Of a stretch of DNA of 64,000 nucleotides, positions 8,575 through 18,587 are shown piece by piece. Source of the DNA: Blastococcus aurantiacus (GTDB lineage Bacteria > Actinomycetota > Actinomycetes > Mycobacteriales > Geodermatophilaceae); NCBI RefSeq assembly GCF_900102425.1, contig NZ_FNBT01000010.1, forward strand, positions 62,001 through 126,000, read 5' to 3'. The first letter of the stretch is position 1, and the number at the start of each line of letters is the position of its first letter. The notes beneath the pieces are model-generated. The model had not been told where the DNA came from. It was given only the letters and a program-made list of their open reading frames with translations, and did no database searches. The position numbers and the translations under genes were made by a program.

Positions 8575-9896
8575 CCGGCGCGGGCTGGGCCGACACCGTC
8601 GTCTGGTGGCACGTCTACCCCCTGGGGTTCACCGGTGCGCCGATCCGGCCGGAATCCGCCGCCGAGGGCCCGGTGCCGCGGCTGGACCGGCTGCACGCCT
8701 GGCTGGACCACGTCGTCGAGCTCGGGCTCAACGGTCTGGCGCTGGGGCCGGTGTTCGCGTCCCGGACCCACGGCTACGACACGGTCGACCACCTCCGCGT
8801 GGATCCGCGCCTGGGCACCGAGGCAGACCTCGGGCGGCTGATCGGGGCCTGCTCCGACCGGGGGATCCGGGTCTGCCTGGACGGCGTCTTCAACCACGTC
8901 GGCCGAGCGCACCCCGCCTTCGCCGAGGTGGAGGCCCGGGGGCCCGAGGCGTCGACGGCGGGGCTGTTCCGCATCGACTGGACCGGCTGGCGGCCCGGCG
9001 ACCCGGTGCGGGCCGACGTCTTCGAGGGGCACGACCAGCTCGTCGCCCTGGACCACTCCTCGCCCGCGGTGGCCGACCTGGTGGTGGAGGTGATGCGCCA
9101 CTGGCTCGACCGGGGAGCCGACGGCTGGCGTCTGGACGCCGCCTACGCGGTGCCCCCGGAGTTCTGGGCCCGTGTGCTCCCCGAGGTGCGGCGCACCCAC
9201 CCCGACGCCTGGTTCACCGGCGAGGTCATCCACGGCGACGCCGCCGCGATCGTCCGGTCCTCGACGGTGGACTCGCTCACGCAGTACGAGCTGTGGCAGG
9301 CGATCTGGCACGGCATCGCCGAGCGGAACTTCTTCGAGCTGACGCACGCCTTGGAACGGCACAACGGGCTGCTGGCGACCTTCCTGCCCTCGACCTTCGT
9401 GGGCAACCACGACGTCACCCGGATCGCCTCGGCCGTGGGCCCCGAGCTGGTCCCGCACGCGCTGGCCGTGCTGTTCACCGTCGCCGGCGTGCCGAGCGTC
9501 TACGCCGGCGACGAGTACGGCTGGACCGGCGTCAAGGAGCAGCGCCTGGGCGGTGACGACGCCGTGCGCCCCGAGTTCCCGCCCCGCCCCCCGGATCCCG
9601 CGGAGCTGGACGCGACGGCCCGCAGGACGCTGGACGTGCACCGGGCCCTCGTCGCCCTGCGCCGCCGCCACCCCTGGCTGACGCGGGCGCACGCCGACGT
9701 CGTCCACCTCGCGAACGAGCAGGTCGTCCTGCGGTCGGGGACCGCGGGCGCGGCGGTCGTGGTCGCCCTCAACCTCGCCGCGCAGCCCGTCGAGCTGCCC
9801 GCGGCGGACGCCACCACCGTGGAGTGCGGGACGGCACGGCTGACCGGCGGCCGGGTGCAGCTGCCCGCGCAGGGCTGGGCGGTGCTCTCGGCCTGA
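8571..9896 (+). CDS. alpha-amylase family (GH13) glycoside hydrolase
   Basis: 441 residues. The four GH13 regions are present: DGVFNHVG, GWRLDAAY with nucleophile D189, TGEVIHG with acid/base E218, and VGNHDVTR with D281. No signal peptide is seen, so it acts on intracellular alpha-glucans or oligosaccharides. The protein is compact for the family (about 440 residues, short C-terminal beta domain from about residue 365). It resembles small actinobacterial alpha-glucosidase/maltogenic-type enzymes, but substrate specificity cannot be assigned. It is coupled to the upstream OYE gene by a GTGA overlap. Confidence 0.88.
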   Translation: MTGAGWADTVVWWHVYPLGFTGAPIRPESAAEGPVPRLDRLHAWLDHVVELGLNGLALGPVFASRTHGYDTVDHLRVDPRLGTEADLGRLIGACSDRGIRVCLDGVFNHVGRAHPAFAEVEARGPEASTAGLFRIDWTGWRPGDPVRADVFEGHDQLVALDHSSPAVADLVVEVMRHWLDRGADGWRLDAAYAVPPEFWARVLPEVRRTHPDAWFTGEVIHGDAAAIVRSSTVDSLTQYELWQAIWHGIAERNFFELTHALERHNGLLATFLPSTFVGNHDVTRIASAVGPELVPHALAVLFTVAGVPSVYAGDEYGWTGVKEQRLGGDDAVRPEFPPRPPDPAELDATARRTLDVHRALVALRRRHPWLTRAHADVVHLANEQVVLRSGTAGAAVVVALNLAAQPVELPAADATTVECGTARLTGGRVQLPAQGWAVLSA

Positions 9897-9907
9897 GACA
9901 CGGGAGC

Positions 9908-9925
9908 CCGCCGCGATCCCGGCGG
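9908..9925 (+). terminator. hairpin after the GH13 gene
   Basis: CCGCCG (9908-9913) and CGGCGG (9920-9925) form a 6-bp stem with a 6-base loop, 11 bases after the stop. Confidence 0.4.
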
Positions 9926-10004
9926 AGCGGCCGTGCGAGTCTCCGAGGTGTGCACCAGGGCATGAGGACGGCGCCGTGACGGACCGGACCCTGGTGGCTG
10001 CCGG

Positions 10005-11375
10005 GTGAGCGAGCAGCCCGACGTCCCGCGCCCCGAGCGCCGCCGGTGGATCCTGGTCGCCTGCCTGGCCGGCATGTTCGCCACCACGTTCCCGGCGACG
10101 ATCCTCACCATCGCCGTCCAGCCCATCGCGCTCGACCTGGACTCGACGCCCTCGACCGTGCTGTGGGTGACGACGGCGCCGCTGCTGGCCGCCGCCGTCA
10201 GCACGCCGGTGCTGGGCCGGCTGGGCGACCTGCGAGGGCACCGGAAGCTGTTCCTCACCGGCATGGTCGTGGCCGCGCTGTTCGCGATCGGGACGGCGCT
10301 GGCGTGGAACGCCGGGAGCCTGATCACCGCGCGCACGATCTCCCAGCTCGGCTCGGCGGCGACGATCCCGAGCTCCTTCGCCATGCTGTTCCGCGCGCAC
10401 CCGCCCGAGCAGCGGGTGCGCGTCTCGTCGCTCGCGTCTGCCGTGCTGGCCGGTGCGGCCGTGGTCGGCGTGGTCATCGGCGGTCCGCTGGTGGACCTGG
10501 TGGGGTGGCGGATTATCTTCGCCGTCCAGGCGGCGGTCTGCGTGGCCGCGCTGGTGGCGGCGATCCCCGTGCTCCCGGCCGACCCCGCCGATCGGGAGAA
10601 GATCCCGCTCGACCTGCCCGGCGCCCTGGCCCTGGCGCTCGCCACGCTCGCGCTCACCTTCGGCGTCAACCGGCTGGGGGTCTGGGGCCCGTCGCCGGTG
10701 CCGATCGCCTGCCTCGTCGTCGTGCCGTTCGCCGTCTGGGCCCTGATCCGCATCGAGCGCCGGGCACCGCACCCGCTGCTGCCGATCCGGGTGCTGTCGA
10801 CCCGCAACACCCGGGTGGTGACCGCGGCGAGCTTCTTCCTGGGTGCGGGGTGGATGGGCAACTTCGTGCTCACCCCGCTGCTCATGCAGTCGGTGATGGG
10901 GCTGTCGGCGGGGCTGACCTCGCTGCTGAGCGTCCCGCGCGCCCTCTTCATCGTGGGCGCGGCGCCGACGGCCTCGCGCTGGGGTCAGCGCTTCGGGGAG
11001 CGCAAGCTGGTGGTGGTCTCGGCCGCCGGGCTGGGGCTGGTGATGGCGTCGATGACGGTCGGGGCGCTCACCACCTCGATCGTCGCCATCGCGATCGCCC
11101 TGCCCCTGTCCGGCTGGGCCTTCGGGCACGCGCAGCCGGGCCTGGTGTCGGCCATGGGCCACGCGGTGGACGAGCGCGACTTCGGGCTGGCAACCTCGCT
11201 CCAGCAGACGGCGAACCAGATCGGCGCCGTCGTGGGCATCGGCCTGTTCACCGCGCTCGCGGGCGACGCCACGACCGCCGGTCCCTTCGCCGTCGTCTAC
11301 CTGCTCACCGCGCTCTGCGCCTGCATCGCGGTGCCGTTCGCCCTGCTCATCCGGGACGGGCACACCTCTCGCTGA
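10005..11375 (+). CDS. MFS transporter
   Basis: 456 residues with 12-14 predicted membrane helices. A short charged N-terminus (RPERRRW) leads into helix 1 (CLAGMFATTFPATILTIAV). A motif-A-like loop GRLGDLRGHRKLFL follows, then GGPLVDLVGWRIIFAVQ (antiporter motif C region) and EAxQQTANQIGAVVG-like sequence near helix 11 (LQQTANQIG). The exporter subgroup is uncertain and the substrate unknown. The start is taken at GTG 10005, as no upstream in-frame start has a Shine-Dalgarno. The gene is convergent with the symporter downstream. Confidence 0.82.
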   Translation: MSEQPDVPRPERRRWILVACLAGMFATTFPATILTIAVQPIALDLDSTPSTVLWVTTAPLLAAAVSTPVLGRLGDLRGHRKLFLTGMVVAALFAIGTALAWNAGSLITARTISQLGSAATIPSSFAMLFRAHPPEQRVRVSSLASAVLAGAAVVGVVIGGPLVDLVGWRIIFAVQAAVCVAALVAAIPVLPADPADREKIPLDLPGALALALATLALTFGVNRLGVWGPSPVPIACLVVVPFAVWALIRIERRAPHPLLPIRVLSTRNTRVVTAASFFLGAGWMGNFVLTPLLMQSVMGLSAGLTSLLSVPRALFIVGAAPTASRWGQRFGERKLVVVSAAGLGLVMASMTVGALTTSIVAIAIALPLSGWAFGHAQPGLVSAMGHAVDERDFGLATSLQQTANQIGAVVGIGLFTALAGDATTAGPFAVVYLLTALCACIAVPFALLIRDGHTSR

Positions 11376-11426
11376 CCGGCGTGGCGCACGCTCGCCCCTC
11401 CCGCCGACCGGTGCGTGGAAGGGGGG

Positions 11427-12881
11427 TCACGTCGTGCGGTGGTTGCTGGCGGCGTACTCGGTGGTCCAGACGCTGTCGGGCAGGTCCCGTGGCAGGTCCT
11501 CGTTCCCGGTGGTGCGGAACACCGGGTCCTGGCCTGCCCGCAGCTGCCGCTCGTAGTCCCGGAGCGCGCCGAGGGCCCAACGGCCCAGCAGGACTAGGGC
11601 GACGAGGTTGACCAGCGCCATGAAGCCCATGGCGACGTCGGCCAGCGCCCACACCGTCGCCAGTTCCAGCACGGCCCCGGCTCCGACCACCGCGACGACC
11701 AGCGCGCGGAACACCATCAGCGCGAGGGGCCGTGCGCGCATGAAAGTCATGTTGACCTCGGCGTACGAGTAGTTCCCGAGCACCGAGGAGAACGCGAAGA
11801 CGAAGATGAGGACGCTCATCACCCAGGTCAGGCCGCTGCCGAGCTCGTGGGCCACGGCGGCCTGGGTCAGCGAGGCGCCCTCGGTCGTCTCGCCGGGCCG
11901 GTACACCGCGGAGCCGGCGAACAGGATGATGAACGCCGTCGCGGAGCAGACGATGATCGTGTCGACGAAGACCCCGAGAGACTGCACCAGTCCCTGCTTC
12001 ACCGGGTGACTGGTGGTCGCCGTGGCCGCGGCGTTGGGCGCGCTCCCCATGCCGGCCTCGTTGGAGAACAGCCCGCGCTTCGCGCCGTTGAGCAGCGCCG
12101 CCGCGAGCCCACCGGTGATGCCGGCTGCGGCCTCGCCCAGACCGAAGGCCGCGGAGAAGATCTGGCCCAGCACGGGACCCACCTGGGTCACGTTGAGCCC
12201 GATGATCACGGCGGCCAGCAGCACGTAGGCCAGGGCCATCGCGGGCAGGACGATCTCCGCGACGCGGGCGATGCGGCGGACGCCACCGAAGACCACCGAT
12301 GCGGTGAGGACCATGAGAGCGGCAGCGGACCACCACTCGCCGACCCCGTGCCCGCTGGCCAGCACATCGCTGATGGTGTTGGCCTGGACCATGTTGAACG
12401 CGACGCCGAAGGTGAAGATCAGCAGGACGGCGAAGACGATCCCACCCCGCCGCGAGCCGAGCCCGCGCTCGATGTAGAAGGCCGGGCCGCCGCGGAAGCT
12501 GCCGTCAGCGGCCGGGATCTTGAAGATCTGCGCGAGGGTCGCCTCGATGAGGGCGGTCGCCATGCCGACGAGTGCGACCACCCACATCCAGAAGATCGCC
12601 CCGGGGCCACCGAGGGTCAGGGCGATGGCGACGCCCGCGATGTTCCCCGTCCCCACGCGGGAGGCCAGGCCGACGCAGAAGGCCTGGAACGACGAGATGC
12701 CTCCCTCGGAGTCGCTGCGGGAGGAGCCGATCTGACGGACCATGCGCCCGAACATGCGGACCTGGACGAAGCGCGTGCGTATCCCGAAGTAGAGACCCAC
12801 GCCCAGCAGCACATAGATCAGCACGTACGACCAGAGGACGTTCGAGACGGGGCCGATCAGGGTGTCCTGGATGAAGTCCAT
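11427..12881 (-). CDS. sodium:alanine/glycine symporter (AGCS family)
   Basis: 484 residues from ATG 12881, chosen because GGAG lies 6 bases upstream and the protein then begins MDFIQDTLIGPVSN as in AGCS members. About ten to eleven helices. Family signatures include GVGLYFGIRTRFVQVR, SFQAFCVGLASRVGTGNIAGVA, AFYIERGLGSRRGG and KRGLFSNEAGMGSAPNAAATA. These proteins import alanine or glycine with sodium ions. The gene follows the aldehyde dehydrogenase gene on the same strand, but a long hairpin lies between them, so it is probably transcribed separately. Confidence 0.93.
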   Translation of the reverse strand: MDFIQDTLIGPVSNVLWSYVLIYVLLGVGLYFGIRTRFVQVRMFGRMVRQIGSSRSDSEGGISSFQAFCVGLASRVGTGNIAGVAIALTLGGPGAIFWMWVVALVGMATALIEATLAQIFKIPAADGSFRGGPAFYIERGLGSRRGGIVFAVLLIFTFGVAFNMVQANTISDVLASGHGVGEWWSAAALMVLTASVVFGGVRRIARVAEIVLPAMALAYVLLAAVIIGLNVTQVGPVLGQIFSAAFGLGEAAAGITGGLAAALLNGAKRGLFSNEAGMGSAPNAAATATTSHPVKQGLVQSLGVFVDTIIVCSATAFIILFAGSAVYRPGETTEGASLTQAAVAHELGSGLTWVMSVLIFVFAFSSVLGNYSYAEVNMTFMRARPLALMVFRALVVAVVGAGAVLELATVWALADVAMGFMALVNLVALVLLGRWALGALRDYERQLRAGQDPVFRTTGNEDLPRDLPDSVWTTEYAASNHRTT

Positions 12882-13067
12882 GAGGGTCTCCACGGAGGGT
12901 GCGTGCGGCGCGGGGGACGTGACCTCGCGGGCGCGCCGTGTGCTCGACGCCGAGCCGAAGTTCCTCGCAGGGAAATCGTCAGGCCCCGCGCTGTGCCGCG
13001 CACGCCGAGCCGTGTGCCCGGGCCGGGACGCGCACACCTCCCGCTGATCCGCCCGGGTGCGCCGCAT

Positions 13068-13125
13068 CGAGCGCGGGGAGATCCGCCTCCTCCTGCTTCG
13101 GGAGAGGCGTAGTTCCCCGCGCTCG
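13068..13125 (-). terminator. compound hairpin terminator downstream of the aldehyde dehydrogenase
   Basis: A 12-bp perfect inverted repeat (13068-13079 with 13114-13125) encloses a second hairpin (CGCCTC 13084-13089 with GAGGCG 13104-13109). It begins 25 bases after the dehydrogenase stop. Confidence 0.65.
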
Positions 13126-13149
13126 GTGTTCCGCGGACGACGGGCGGCC

Positions 13150-14556
<1,407 letters not shown>

Positions 14557-14599
14557 GTCAGGGGTCCTTCGCAGGCGGTGGGCGGGGGAGAGGGCAGGA

Positions 14600-15676
14600 T
14601 CAGAGGACGTCGGCGGCGTCGAGGTCGAGCGCGTGCCGCGCGTGCCGGTCGGCCATGGCGAGGAACATCGCGTCGCCGCGGTCGGTGCGCTTCACGCTCA
14701 TGGAGGCGAGCACGGCCATGGACAGGCCCGCCCAGGTGCCGCGGCGGTAGTCCAGCCAGCACTCGTCCCAGCCGTAGTCGGTCACTCCGGCCGCGAGCAG
14801 GCCGTCGTGGTAGCTCCGCACGAGCTCGTCCTCGGCCGCGCGGCGGACCTCGGGCGCCAGGCCGGCGCCGAGGAAGTAGGCGACGTCGCTGGGTCCGACC
14901 CCCGTGCCGCAGGTCTGCCAGTCGACGACGGTGACCACGCCGTCCGGGGCGATGAGCAGGTTGTCCAGGCGGTAGTCGGTGTGCGTGACGGTGGCGACGC
15001 GGTCGGGAGCCCGCCCCCTGGCCGGCCGGCCGAAGGCCATGGCATCGAAGTACAGGTCGCCGGCCTGCTTCACGTGCGGCAGCAGCGACGTCGCGTACCG
15101 CTCCTGGAAGCCCGCCCACAGCATCGGCAGGACCTCCCCGAGCAGCGCGCCCCGGCCCTCCGGGTCGCCGTGCAGCCACTCCAGCTCCGTCAGGAACGGG
15201 TCGCCCCACAGCGGTGCGTGCAGATTGACGAGTTCCGCGACGGCGGCCGCGGCGACGTCGGTACCGCAGCCTCGCAGCTGGTCGCCGGGCTCGGCGGGCG
15301 CGAGGTCCTCCAGCAGCAGCACGAACGACGCCGTCTCGACGTCGAGGTCGGCGTAGTGCAGGTGGGGCGTGCGCACCGGCAGGCGGTCGGCCAGCTCCTG
15401 GTAGAAGCGGACCTCCTTCTCGTAGGAGCGGAAGGCCTTGGCGGTGGCCCGGCTGCCCTCGTCCGCGGCGGGCAGCTTCGCGACCAGGGAAGCCGGTCCG
15501 GCGTCCGGGTCGTCGTAGCGGAGCCCGATCCGCACGCTGTCGCACATCTGGCCGGTGCCCAGGGGGCGGACGTCCGCGCCGACCACGCGCGACCCGGACA
15601 GGGTGCCGGCCGCAGTGAGTGCGGCGGTCAGCCACTCCGGCGTCAGGGCGTCGGCGGTGTCGGCGATGCTCAGCAC
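14600..15676 (-). CDS. aminoglycoside-phosphotransferase-fold (APH family) kinase-like protein
   Basis: 358 residues from GTG 15676, whose first bases overlap the stop of the upstream gene (7-base overlap), so the two are coupled. Kinase-like elements are LVAKLP (ATP-binding Lys), the hinge-like FVLLLEDLAPAEPG, the catalytic loop VTHTDYRLDNLLI (HxDxxxxN) and the metal motif VTVVDWQTCGTG. Proteins of this subgroup sit in catabolic clusters of actinobacteria with DUF7064 proteins and are not antibiotic-resistance enzymes; they probably phosphorylate a small hydroxylated substrate. Product and acceptor are unknown. Confidence 0.82.
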   Translation of the reverse strand: MLSIADTADALTPEWLTAALTAAGTLSGSRVVGADVRPLGTGQMCDSVRIGLRYDDPDAGPASLVAKLPAADEGSRATAKAFRSYEKEVRFYQELADRLPVRTPHLHYADLDVETASFVLLLEDLAPAEPGDQLRGCGTDVAAAAVAELVNLHAPLWGDPFLTELEWLHGDPEGRGALLGEVLPMLWAGFQERYATSLLPHVKQAGDLYFDAMAFGRPARGRAPDRVATVTHTDYRLDNLLIAPDGVVTVVDWQTCGTGVGPSDVAYFLGAGLAPEVRRAAEDELVRSYHDGLLAAGVTDYGWDECWLDYRRGTWAGLSMAVLASMSVKRTDRGDAMFLAMADRHARHALDLDAADVL

Positions 15677-16671
15677 GGCAGGACGCCGTCCACGTCGGTG
15701 TCCGGGAAGAAGCGGTGGTGGCGGGCACCGGTCACCTCGTACACCGCGGTACCGGTGCGGCCGTCCCCGGTGCGCACGCGGACGACGTTCAGCCCGCCGC
15801 GGTGGAAGGGCTCGTAGGGCCGGACGAAGTCGCCCTCGGCCTCGACCTCGATCGTCCGCCCGTCGGCGAGCACGAACCGGCAGCTGCCCGCGAGCCCGGC
15901 GACCTGCTCGCCGTTCTTCCCGTAGGCCACGACGGCGCCGGACCGGTCGCGCCAGTCGACGTCGTAGGTGAACCCGACCAGCGGCACCGGGTCGCTGCCG
16001 TCGGCGGCGGCCCAGCAGCCGTCGGTGTAGATGGTGGCGCCGTTGGCCAGCTCCCAGTGCCAGACGCCGAGCATCCCGTCCTCGAGCTGGATCTGGAACC
16101 AGATCCACAGCGGGCAGCGGCCGTGGTCGCGGATGCCCCACGAGTGGTCGCGCTGGCCGACCCACCCGTCGACCGAGTGCTCGGTGCCGCCGACGGTGTA
16201 GGTGCCCGACCAGGTGCCGGACTGGAGGATGTGGCTCTGGTCCCAGACGATGCCGTCGGTGGCGCGCATGGTGCCGCGGCGCAGGCCGTAGGGCTGGGTG
16301 CGGGCGGTGAAGGTCAGGTCGACGCCGATGGGGCTGACGTCGGGATCGGCCCAGAGCCGGACCTCCTGCCAGGGCTTCACGATCTCGACGCGGGCCCCGG
16401 GGACCTCGGGCGTCTGCGGGTCGTCGCCCAGCGGCCGCGCGCTGCCGTGCAGGATCTGCTCGCCGCCGACCCGGCCCATCTGCAGGCTGTCCATCTTGTC
16501 CTGCGCCGGGCGCACGGCCATCGTGAAGAAGACGGCGTCCCCGCTGCCGGAGGGGTCGTGGACGTCGAAGAAGTGGCTCTCGCGCCAGTGGGGATGCGGT
16601 GTCGCGACCGCGGGGAGCAGCTCGGGCAGCTGGTGGACGAGCTGCTCGTCGGCAGGGGTGGGACGGGCCAC
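15670..16671 (-). CDS. DUF7064/DUF7065-like beta-barrel protein
   Basis: 333 residues from GTG 16671, chosen because a strong GAGGAGG stands 7 bases upstream; an ATG at 16704 in the same frame lacks one. Rich in Trp, His and Gly in a beta pattern (SHILQSGTWSG, VGQRDHSWGIRDHG, LWIWFQIQLEDG). It resembles the CrtC/lipocalin-like two-domain proteins now called DUF7064 and DUF7065; that assignment is from memory and tentative. No signal peptide. Translationally coupled to the phosphotransferase-like gene downstream, so the two likely act on the same compound. Confidence 0.65.
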   Translation of the reverse strand: MARPTPADEQLVHQLPELLPAVATPHPHWRESHFFDVHDPSGSGDAVFFTMAVRPAQDKMDSLQMGRVGGEQILHGSARPLGDDPQTPEVPGARVEIVKPWQEVRLWADPDVSPIGVDLTFTARTQPYGLRRGTMRATDGIVWDQSHILQSGTWSGTYTVGGTEHSVDGWVGQRDHSWGIRDHGRCPLWIWFQIQLEDGMLGVWHWELANGATIYTDGCWAAADGSDPVPLVGFTYDVDWRDRSGAVVAYGKNGEQVAGLAGSCRFVLADGRTIEVEAEGDFVRPYEPFHRGGLNVVRVRTGDGRTGTAVYEVTGARHHRFFPDTDVDGVLPC

Positions 16672-16700
16672 GGTGGTGCCTCCTCGGGGTGTGACCCGGA

Positions 16701-16730
16701 ACACTAGCGAGCAACGCTCGCATCCGTCAG
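16701..16730 (-). promoter_or_regulatory. promoter with palindromic TetR-type operator in its spacer
   Basis: On the minus strand, CTGACG (16730-16725) and TAGTGT (16706-16701) are spaced by 18 bases. The spacer contains GCGAGC-GTT-GCTCGC (16721-16707), a perfect 6-bp inverted repeat with a 3-base centre. It precedes the DUF7064/7065-like, phosphotransferase and aldehyde dehydrogenase genes and sits directly after the TetR gene, the classic layout of a repressor-controlled promoter. Confidence 0.6.
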
Positions 16731-17341
16731 CCCCTCTGGATACCGTCCAGGAACATCTGCAGACCGAAGGCGAACACGTCGTCGCTGCTGCGCCGCTCGT
16801 GCGGCGGCCGGCCCTCGCCGGTCATCTCCGCGGCGTCGAAGGCGACCGAGCCGAGCACGTAGTCCAGCAGCGCGAGGTAGGCGGTGCGGGCCCGCTCGGG
16901 CGCGTGGCCGGCGGCGAGCAGGTTGTCCAGCCCGCAGGCCGAGGCGCGCATCGCGTTCGGGCCCAGGATCGGCGAGCCGCTGAGCGCCGGAACGACGTGC
17001 GGATGGCTGCGCAGCACCCGCCGCAGCTCGCCCGACAGCTGCTCGACGCGCACCCGGCCCGGCAGCTCCGGATCGGGCAGCCGCACCTCGCCGAGCACCG
17101 CGTCGACGAGCAGGACGAGCAGCTCGTCCCGGCTGGCGACGTGGCGGTAGAGGGTCGAGCTGCCGGTGCCGAGCCGGGTGGCCAGCGCCCGTACGGTGAG
17201 TGCGTCCATGCCCTCGGCGTCGACCAGGGCCAGCGCCTCGGCCAGGACGAGCTCGAGCGTGAGCCCGTCGGTGTGCGGCCGCCGGCGTGCCAGCCGCTCC
17301 TCGTGCTCGCGCCACCAGGCGGCGGTCCCGGGTGTCCCCAT
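16727..17341 (-). CDS. TetR-family transcriptional regulator
   Basis: 204 residues from ATG 17341. The N-terminal region (about 25-70) holds the TetR helix-turn-helix: LTLELVLAEALALVDAEGMDALTVRALATRLGTG, split here by helix breaks, followed by STLYRHVASRDELL. A long first helix precedes it and the C-terminal ligand/dimer domain (about 75-204) is all-helical, as in the TetR_C subgroup. Its start overlaps the upstream MerR stop by one base (TGATG). It is the obvious candidate to bind the palindrome just downstream and to repress the DUF7064/7065-phosphotransferase-dehydrogenase genes. Confidence 0.9.
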   Translation of the reverse strand: MGTPGTAAWWREHEERLARRRPHTDGLTLELVLAEALALVDAEGMDALTVRALATRLGTGSSTLYRHVASRDELLVLLVDAVLGEVRLPDPELPGRVRVEQLSGELRRVLRSHPHVVPALSGSPILGPNAMRASACGLDNLLAAGHAPERARTAYLALLDYVLGSVAFDAAEMTGEGRPPHERRSSDDVFAFGLQMFLDGIQRG

Positions 17342-18138
17342 CAGCGCGCCGCCACGCGGAACACCGGCCAGCCGATCTCCGTCCGCCAGGCCAGCGGGTC
17401 CGCGGTGTCCCGCGGGCCCACGAGGTAGGTCTCCCGGACCGGCCCGGCCACCGCCAGGGCGTTGGCGACCACCCAGGCGCCGAGCTCGCCGTAGGTGACG
17501 TCGATGTCGCCGTGCTCGCCGACGTGGGTGGTGACGGCGAGTTCCACGGCGGGCAGGGTCACCGGGTGGACGCGGCCGCGGCGCGGGGGAGCGTCGGCCG
17601 GCCGGTACACGAGCAGGTGGCCGCAACCCTGCTCGAACAGCGCGTTGTCGTACAGCCCGCCCGGGACGCCGGTCCCGTCGCCCACGACCGCGTCCAGCTC
17701 CGCCATGGCCCCGGCGTACCAGGCGAGCACCTCGTCGTGCGCCACGTCGTCCTCGACCGCGGCCACCGTGGTCTCCGGCACCGCGCGCAGCTCGACCGCC
17801 AGCGGGGCCGGCTCCGGCCGCAGCAGGCGGCGCAGCGACGTCACCGCGGCCCGCGTGCGGTCCAGCTCCTGCTCGAGCCGCCGCAGGTGGTCGGCCACGA
17901 GCGCGGCGCGGGCGCCGGGGTCGGGCGAGCGCAGGATGCGCTGCACGTCGGGCAGGGGGACGTCGAGCTCGCGCAGGCGGTGGATGACCTGGGCCGTCGG
18001 GATCTGGTCGGCGGCGTAGTAGCGGTAACCGGTCGCGTCGTCCACGGTCGCGGGCTCCAGCAGGCCGGCGTCGTGGTAGCGGCGCAGGGTGCGCACGGAG
18101 AGGTGGGTCAGCCGGGAGAACTCGCCGATCGCCAGCAC
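17341..18138 (-). CDS. MerR-family regulator with effector-binding domain
   Basis: 265 residues from GTG 18138. This start gives the usual MerR beginning (LAIGEFSRLTHLSVRTLRRY), while GTG 18153 would add five residues and sits directly on the GGGGAGG block. The helix-turn-helix and wing (LLEPATVDDATGYRYYAAD) are followed by a coiled coil (about 75-110) and a C-terminal GyrI-like/effector-binding domain (about 120-265). By family, it would activate promoters with an over-long -35/-10 spacer upon ligand binding. Two such promoters lie in the adjacent divergent intergenic region. Confidence 0.88.
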   Translation of the reverse strand: MLAIGEFSRLTHLSVRTLRRYHDAGLLEPATVDDATGYRYYAADQIPTAQVIHRLRELDVPLPDVQRILRSPDPGARAALVADHLRRLEQELDRTRAAVTSLRRLLRPEPAPLAVELRAVPETTVAAVEDDVAHDEVLAWYAGAMAELDAVVGDGTGVPGGLYDNALFEQGCGHLLVYRPADAPPRRGRVHPVTLPAVELAVTTHVGEHGDIDVTYGELGAWVVANALAVAGPVRETYLVGPRDTADPLAWRTEIGWPVFRVAAR

Positions 18139-18144
18139 CCGGTC

Positions 18145-18210
18145 AGGGTGCACCCTCCCCCCGGGGGAGACACCAAGGCTTGACCCTCCCGACCGGGGAG
18201 CCCGGACGGT
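18145..18210. promoter_or_regulatory. two divergent MerR-type promoters with CTCCC/GGGAG operators
   Basis: Plus strand: TTGACC (18180-18185), 19-base spacer holding CTCCC-GACC-GGGGAG, then GACGGT (18205-18210), 6 bases before the ATG at 18217. Minus strand: TTGGTG (18176-18171), 20-base spacer holding TCTCCCCCGGGGGGAG, then CACCCT (18150-18145), 6 bases before the GTG at 18138. Long spacers with an inner dyad are the hallmark of MerR targets, so both the regulator and the SnoaL-like gene look MerR-controlled. Confidence 0.6.
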
Positions 18211-18216
18211 GGAGCC

Positions 18217-18570
18217 ATGACCGAAGCGACCAGCATCCCGACCGACCAGCTCCCCGCGACGATCCGCGGCTACCTCGCCGCGCACGTGGCGGGGGACGCC
18301 GGCACCGCGCTCCGCGCCTTCACGCCGACCGCCGTGGTCGTCGACGACGGCAGCACCTACCGCGGCACCGACGAGATCCGCAGGTTCCTCGCCAAGGCGG
18401 GGTCCGGGTTCACGTACACGACCACGCTCGTGGGCGCGGAGCGCGCCGACGACGACCACTGGGTCGCCGTCAACCACCTCGAGGGCGACTTCCCCGGCGG
18501 CGTCGTCGACCTCCGCTACCGGTTCACGATGGAGGGCGATCTCGTCGCGGAGCTCGTCATCGCCCCCTGA
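18217..18570 (+). CDS. SnoaL-like/NTF2-fold protein, MerR target
   Basis: 117 residues. The pattern fits the NTF2-like cone fold: LPATIRGYLAAHVAGDAGTA helix, then AFTPTAVVVDDGSTYRGTDEIRRFL, and a beta-rich C-terminal half ending in RYRFTMEGDLVAELVIAP. Such proteins bind or isomerise small hydrophobic ligands, or act as polyketide cyclases; the reaction here is unknown. It starts directly after a MerR-type promoter and is divergent from the MerR gene, so it is probably induced by the compound that regulator senses. Confidence 0.75.
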   Translation: MTEATSIPTDQLPATIRGYLAAHVAGDAGTALRAFTPTAVVVDDGSTYRGTDEIRRFLAKAGSGFTYTTTLVGAERADDDHWVAVNHLEGDFPGGVVDLRYRFTMEGDLVAELVIAP

Positions 18571-18587
18571 CCGGCGGATCGGGTCGC

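Noticed and set aside
8217-11363. 1048-residue minus-strand open frame
   Set aside because: Covers the OYE, GH13 and MFS genes, all with clear motifs on the plus strand; its own product is repetitive His/Arg/Asp/Gly sequence.
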